NCBI GenBank assembly: GCA_035443185.1
Contig: DAORRV010000083.1
Location: 1-15,927 of the forward strand
Direction: 5' to 3'
Length of the DNA stretch: 15,927 nt
Source: UBA2330 sp035443185
Lineage (GTDB): Bacteria; Bacteroidota; Ignavibacteria; Tepidaquicellales; Tepidaquicellaceae
Below, piece after piece: positions 13,029-15,927 of the stretch. The translations under genes were made by a program, and so were the position numbers. Every line of letters begins with the position of its first letter. Position 1 is the first letter of the stretch. The notes under the pieces were generated by a model. That model did not search any database and had not been told where the DNA came from. It worked only from the letters and a program-made list of their open reading frames with translations.

Positions 13029-15185
13029 ATGAAAAAGAAGATACAACTTTCTTTAATATTTTTGTTTTCAATATTTATTTTTTCAAATACAGTTTTTTCC
13101 GTCGGTTTTAACAGCATTCACACACCGGATGGAGTTTATATAATTGCTGTTGGCGATGCAGGCAAAATTTTCCGTTCATCAAATTCCGGAAATACCTGGG
13201 CCAGCTATACAATGGCCAGTGTTAATTTCAAATCGGTCTATTCATTTAATAATAATATCTGGATTTCAGGAGATAATGGAAAAATTTATAAAACTCTGAA
13301 AACAAATTCTGCAATCACTGATATTGATCTGGGAATCACTACCTCAATAAACTCAATTTATTTCTTAAACGATAACGATGGATACCTTTGCGGAAACAGT
13401 GGTATTGTTTACAAAACAAATAACGGAGGAACTAACTGGGCTCCTTGTAATACCGGAATTTCTTCAGTCAATCTGAATTCAATTTCTTTCATGGATTCTC
13501 AAAAGGGAATTATAGTCGGTAACAACGGATCTGTTTATGTAACCGTTGACGGAGGTACCACATGGACTCCCGAAGCAGTCGGAACTACCAAAAATTTAAC
13601 AAAAGGAAAATATTTTACGGACGGAATTGCAGTAGTAGGAGAATACGGATCATTATATATTAAGAATGGCACTACATGGTCTTCAGTAAATACAAGAATT
13701 GTTACTGACATAAGAGGCGTGACAGGAACAAGTATTAACGATGTTCATATCTGTGGCGGCGGCGGTTTCATCAGAAATAATAAAAGTAACGATACACGAT
13801 TCTATACATTCGAAGCAAATCCCATGGTTGCAAATTTAGTAGATATATTTTATTACGACACGAATTTAGGTTTTGCAGTAAGCAGCCTTAACGATGCAAT
13901 TATTAAAACAACAAATGGTGGTGAACTGTGGTCATTGACTGCAGGAGCAGCCATGACATATCAGTGGCAGTCAAAGCTAAGCGCAGGCAGCGGTATCGGG
14001 AATAATTTGTGTCCGCATCCGTTTAACAGAGATGCAATGTATGTTGTTTACGGAAGCACAGTTTATATCAGCAGGAACAGGGGTGAGAACTGGTCTTCTA
14101 TTGCTTCAATCACAGGCGGTGGTAGCGCTCATTCATTTTATGTAAGCCCGCTCGATACAAATGTCATGATGGTCGCAATCACAGGAAGTCCGGATAAAAT
14201 TATGCGTTCATCAAATTACGGACAAACTTGGACAACCATCATTTCCAGAAATTTCAGCAACTACGGACAGCCGCTCGAAATGGACCAGAATAATCCAAGT
14301 ACATATTACTTCGCACCGGACAACGGCGGTTTCTATAGATCAACCGATAACGGATTAACTTTCACGGAGATCAGCAATAACTTTCCTTTTAGAAGTCCTT
14401 GTGATCTTCTTGTAATGTGGGACAGTTCGAATGTAGTTTTTGTTGGTGACGGGGTTACAGGAAGCGGTCAGGCAAAGATTTTCAAATCTGTCAATGGCGG
14501 AGTAAACTGGACAGATGTTATGACTGTCAGCACAAGTGAGACACCATCAATGTGCAACGGAGTATTTGAGCAGGCGAATGTTTATGCAACAGAATGGTCA
14601 GGTTCAAATTGGTATGAAAGTGAAGACTACGGAAGTACATGGCATGTTGATTTTAACACCGGTTTCAGTGGGTGGGCATCTGGAGTTTGCTTTGAAGATC
14701 CGAATGTAATTCTAATTGGAAATTACGGCTCACAATCCGCGTTTACATTTAACGGACAGGATTACACAAACATTAGCGGACTCAGTGGTGCCGGAGCGGG
14801 TTTAATGATATTTGAAAAAAATATGATCATCAACATGCAGACAAGTGGTCTCTGGAAGCTGAAGGTAAATTACAGTGTGCTTACTTCCGTCAACGAGAAT
14901 GTTTACACTACTCAGATTCCCAACGATTTTAATTTATATCAAAACTATCCGAATCCTTTTAATCCGACCACAAATATTAAATTCGATCTTCCAAGAGCAG
15001 GGAATATTTCTCTGAAAGTTTATAATGAACTTGGTAAAGAAGTTGAAACTTTAGCTGACGGTTTCAGAAGTGCAGGAAGTTATGAAATTAATTTCAATGC
15101 ATCAGCATTATCTTCAGGAATTTATTTTTATAAGCTGACGACAAATAACGCTTCAATTGCAAGGAAGATGCTTCTCGTTAAATAG
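13029..15185 (+). CDS. Secreted Asp-box beta-propeller protein with T9SS sorting domain
   Basis: This 718-residue protein has a signal peptide (about 1-24), then a long run of beta-propeller blades, then a T9SS type A sorting domain (about 634-718, YQNYPNPFNPTTNIKFDL...). Nine Asp-box-like motifs (S-x-x-x-G-x-T-W) are visible near residues 50, 130, 172, 294, 349, 394, 438, 487 and 531, for example SSNSGNTW, TVDGGTTW and SEDYGSTW. Such repeats occur in sialidases, VPS10-type and YCF48-like propellers. The sialidase arginine triad was not identified, so an enzyme activity should not be assumed; a binding or structural surface role is more likely. An A-rich leader supports ATG 13029. The gene follows the deiminase by 82 bases and ends before a strong terminator. 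Confidence 0.85.
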   Translation: MKKKIQLSLIFLFSIFIFSNTVFSVGFNSIHTPDGVYIIAVGDAGKIFRSSNSGNTWASYTMASVNFKSVYSFNNNIWISGDNGKIYKTLKTNSAITDIDLGITTSINSIYFLNDNDGYLCGNSGIVYKTNNGGTNWAPCNTGISSVNLNSISFMDSQKGIIVGNNGSVYVTVDGGTTWTPEAVGTTKNLTKGKYFTDGIAVVGEYGSLYIKNGTTWSSVNTRIVTDIRGVTGTSINDVHICGGGGFIRNNKSNDTRFYTFEANPMVANLVDIFYYDTNLGFAVSSLNDAIIKTTNGGELWSLTAGAAMTYQWQSKLSAGSGIGNNLCPHPFNRDAMYVVYGSTVYISRNRGENWSSIASITGGGSAHSFYVSPLDTNVMMVAITGSPDKIMRSSNYGQTWTTIISRNFSNYGQPLEMDQNNPSTYYFAPDNGGFYRSTDNGLTFTEISNNFPFRSPCDLLVMWDSSNVVFVGDGVTGSGQAKIFKSVNGGVNWTDVMTVSTSETPSMCNGVFEQANVYATEWSGSNWYESEDYGSTWHVDFNTGFSGWASGVCFEDPNVILIGNYGSQSAFTFNGQDYTNISGLSGAGAGLMIFEKNMIINMQTSGLWKLKVNYSVLTSVNENVYTTQIPNDFNLYQNYPNPFNPTTNIKFDLPRAGNISLKVYNELGKEVETLADGFRSAGSYEINFNASALSSGIYFYKLTTNNASIARKMLLVK

Positions 15186-15220
15186 TAAGTATTAAGTTAA
15201 GTGATAAGTAATACGAATTC

Positions 15221-15254
15221 AGGGGTTGAAAATTTTTTCAACCCCTGTTTTTTT
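15221..15254 (+). terminator. Rho-independent terminator after the propeller gene
   Basis: A perfect 12-bp hairpin, AGGGGTTGAAAA pairing with TTTTCAACCCCT across a 2-base loop (15221-15246), is followed by G and a run of seven T (15248-15254). It lies 36 bases after the propeller stop codon and should end + strand transcription there. Confidence 0.9.
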
Positions 15255-15284
15255 GAAAAGAATAAAAATTCAAGATGACTGAAA

Positions 15285-15710
15285 CCTAAATACCCATCAA
15301 TCCAACCTCTCGGAACAAATATTTATTATTATATTTCTGCAAACTCAAACAGCGGGAGAACAATTACAAAACCCTTGACAGCTGCCCTGGGGTTATTATC
15401 AATTTACAATAGACAATCCTACGTAATTAATAATTTTGGCCAGGAATATAGCTTTGAGCTGAGCCAGAATTTCCCTAATCCATTTAATCCAAGTACAACT
15501 GTTTCGTTTGAAATACCAACTATGGGTGTAGTTTCTGTAAAGGTTTATGATGTATCGGGAAAAGAAGTTGCTATACTTTTGAACGAAAAGAAACACGCCG
15601 GTCGATATGAAATAAATTTTAATGCTTCAAATCTATCATCAGGAATATATTTCTATAGATTGGAATTCGATGGTAACGTTAGGTTTAAGAAAATGACACT
15701 CTTAAAATAG
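15285..15710 (+). pseudogene. 3' remnant of a second deiminase-like gene (Ig-like end plus T9SS domain)
   Basis: From about 15303 to the stop at 15708-15710 the sequence is collinear with the last 408 bases of the deiminase gene (12539-12946), and both stretches are exactly 408 bases long. Translated, it gives QPLGTNIYYYISANSNSGRT against QPLGANVYYYITANSNSGRT of the intact gene, then a full T9SS sorting domain (QNFPNPFNPS...). Between about 15387 and 15425 the frame is displaced by one extra C and restored by one lost base. The upstream deiminase domain is missing, and the frame closes at 15276-15278 with no signal peptide. It sits behind the terminator at 15221-15254 and is unlikely to be expressed as a useful protein. 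Confidence 0.8.
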
Positions 15711-15830
15711 TACTTAAAATTTTTAAAGTTCAATTAATAAGTATTGGCTTTACATTTATCGACTCAAGAATGAATTGAAAAACCTACCCAAATCCTGCCC
15801 GCCGAGCATAGCTATGAAATTCTTTTAAAT

Positions 15831-15863
15831 AAAAAAACCCTTTAAGTTCTTATACTTAAAGGG
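15831..15863 (-). terminator. Terminator downstream of the right tRNA-Asp (possibly bidirectional)
   Basis: CCCTTTAAGT (15838-15847) pairs with ACTTAAAGGG (15854-15863) around a 6-base loop, a perfect 10-bp stem. On the - strand it is followed by seven T (15831-15837 as A on +), so it would terminate transcripts leaving the tRNA-Asp gene. A weaker T-rich tract (cttacttttt) follows on the + strand. The region from 15711 to here holds no gene. Confidence 0.85.
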
Positions 15864-15872
15864 CTTACTTTT

Positions 15873-15920
15873 TGCGGAATCGACGAGACTCGAACTCGCG
15901 ACCTCCTGAGTGACAGTCAG
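15873..15920. repeat. Right 48-bp direct repeat (tRNA-Asp 3' end; putative attR)
   Basis: Identical to bases 8-55. The right copy is embedded in what appears to be the intact tRNA-Asp gene, so this is the side where the target tRNA would have been preserved after integration, with the element extending leftward from the tRNA 3' end. Confidence 0.85.
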
Positions 15921-15927
15921 GCGTTCT
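15875..15927 (-). tRNA. tRNA-Asp(GTC), cut by the window end
   Basis: Only the 3' part (about 52 tRNA bases plus the discriminator) is in the window. On the - strand it reads D-stem 3' strand GAAC, anticodon stem CCTGA/TCAGG with loop CTGTCAC (anticodon GTC, aspartate), variable AGGTC, T arm GCGAG/CTCGT with loop TTCGAGT, acceptor CGATTCC and discriminator G. A complete CCA is not encoded; the next bases are CAA. The 5' end lies beyond base 15927. Every visible stem pairs correctly, which is consistent with a functional gene. Confidence 0.9.

Noticed and set aside
1..15927. CRISPR array, insertion sequence or anti-phage defence genes
   Set aside because: No regularly spaced repeats, transposase motifs or known defence protein motifs were seen; the only long repeats are the tRNA ends, the czcB tandem repeat and the deiminase tail.

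Overview
The window is a compact, AT-rich block with all protein genes on the + strand. It probably comes from a member of the Ignavibacteria or a close relative in the Bacteroidota/Chlorobiota group. Three C-terminal tails carry the 'QNYPNPFNPST'-type type IX secretion (T9SS) sorting domain typical of that lineage. Start codons are preceded by A-rich tracts rather than clear Shine-Dalgarno sequences, and the first gene is a DUF6660-like protein of the kind found beside Bacteroidota metal pumps.

Both ends carry the same 48-bp sequence (8-55 and 15873-15920), which is the 3' part of a tRNA-Asp(GTC) gene read on the - strand. The right copy continues, as far as the window shows, into a normal tRNA. 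The left copy lacks a D arm. This is the footprint of site-specific integration into a tRNA gene, so the 15.87 kb between the repeats reads as one genomic island. No integrase, relaxase, transposase or replication gene was found in it.

Region 1 (230-8646) is a heavy-metal efflux locus: a DUF6660-like secreted protein, a CzcA-type RND pump, a membrane-anchored TPR-like protein overlapping its end, a Zn/Cd/Pb-type P1B ATPase, a CzcC-like outer-membrane factor, and a CzcB-like lipoprotein adaptor with a repetitive acidic insert. The ATPase would move metal from cytoplasm to periplasm, and the CzcCBA pump would carry it out of the cell. The ATPase has Arg in place of the invariant Gly of the DKTGT phosphorylation motif. 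No metal-responsive regulator is present.

Region 2 (8683-11040) holds small, mostly membrane or secreted genes: a mini DUF962/Mpo1-like protein, two unrecognised proteins, a decayed stretch with a broken relative of the first, an IsdG-like antibiotic-biosynthesis-monooxygenase (ABM) protein coupled to an unlisted 47-residue membrane protein, and a DUF2752 protein.

Region 3 (11231-15710) encodes T9SS cargo: a protein with the domain order and active-site residues of the Porphyromonas peptidylarginine deiminase (PPAD), a large Asp-box beta-propeller, and the broken 3' end of a second deiminase gene. A strong terminator follows the propeller gene, and a second terminator lies beside the right-hand tRNA.
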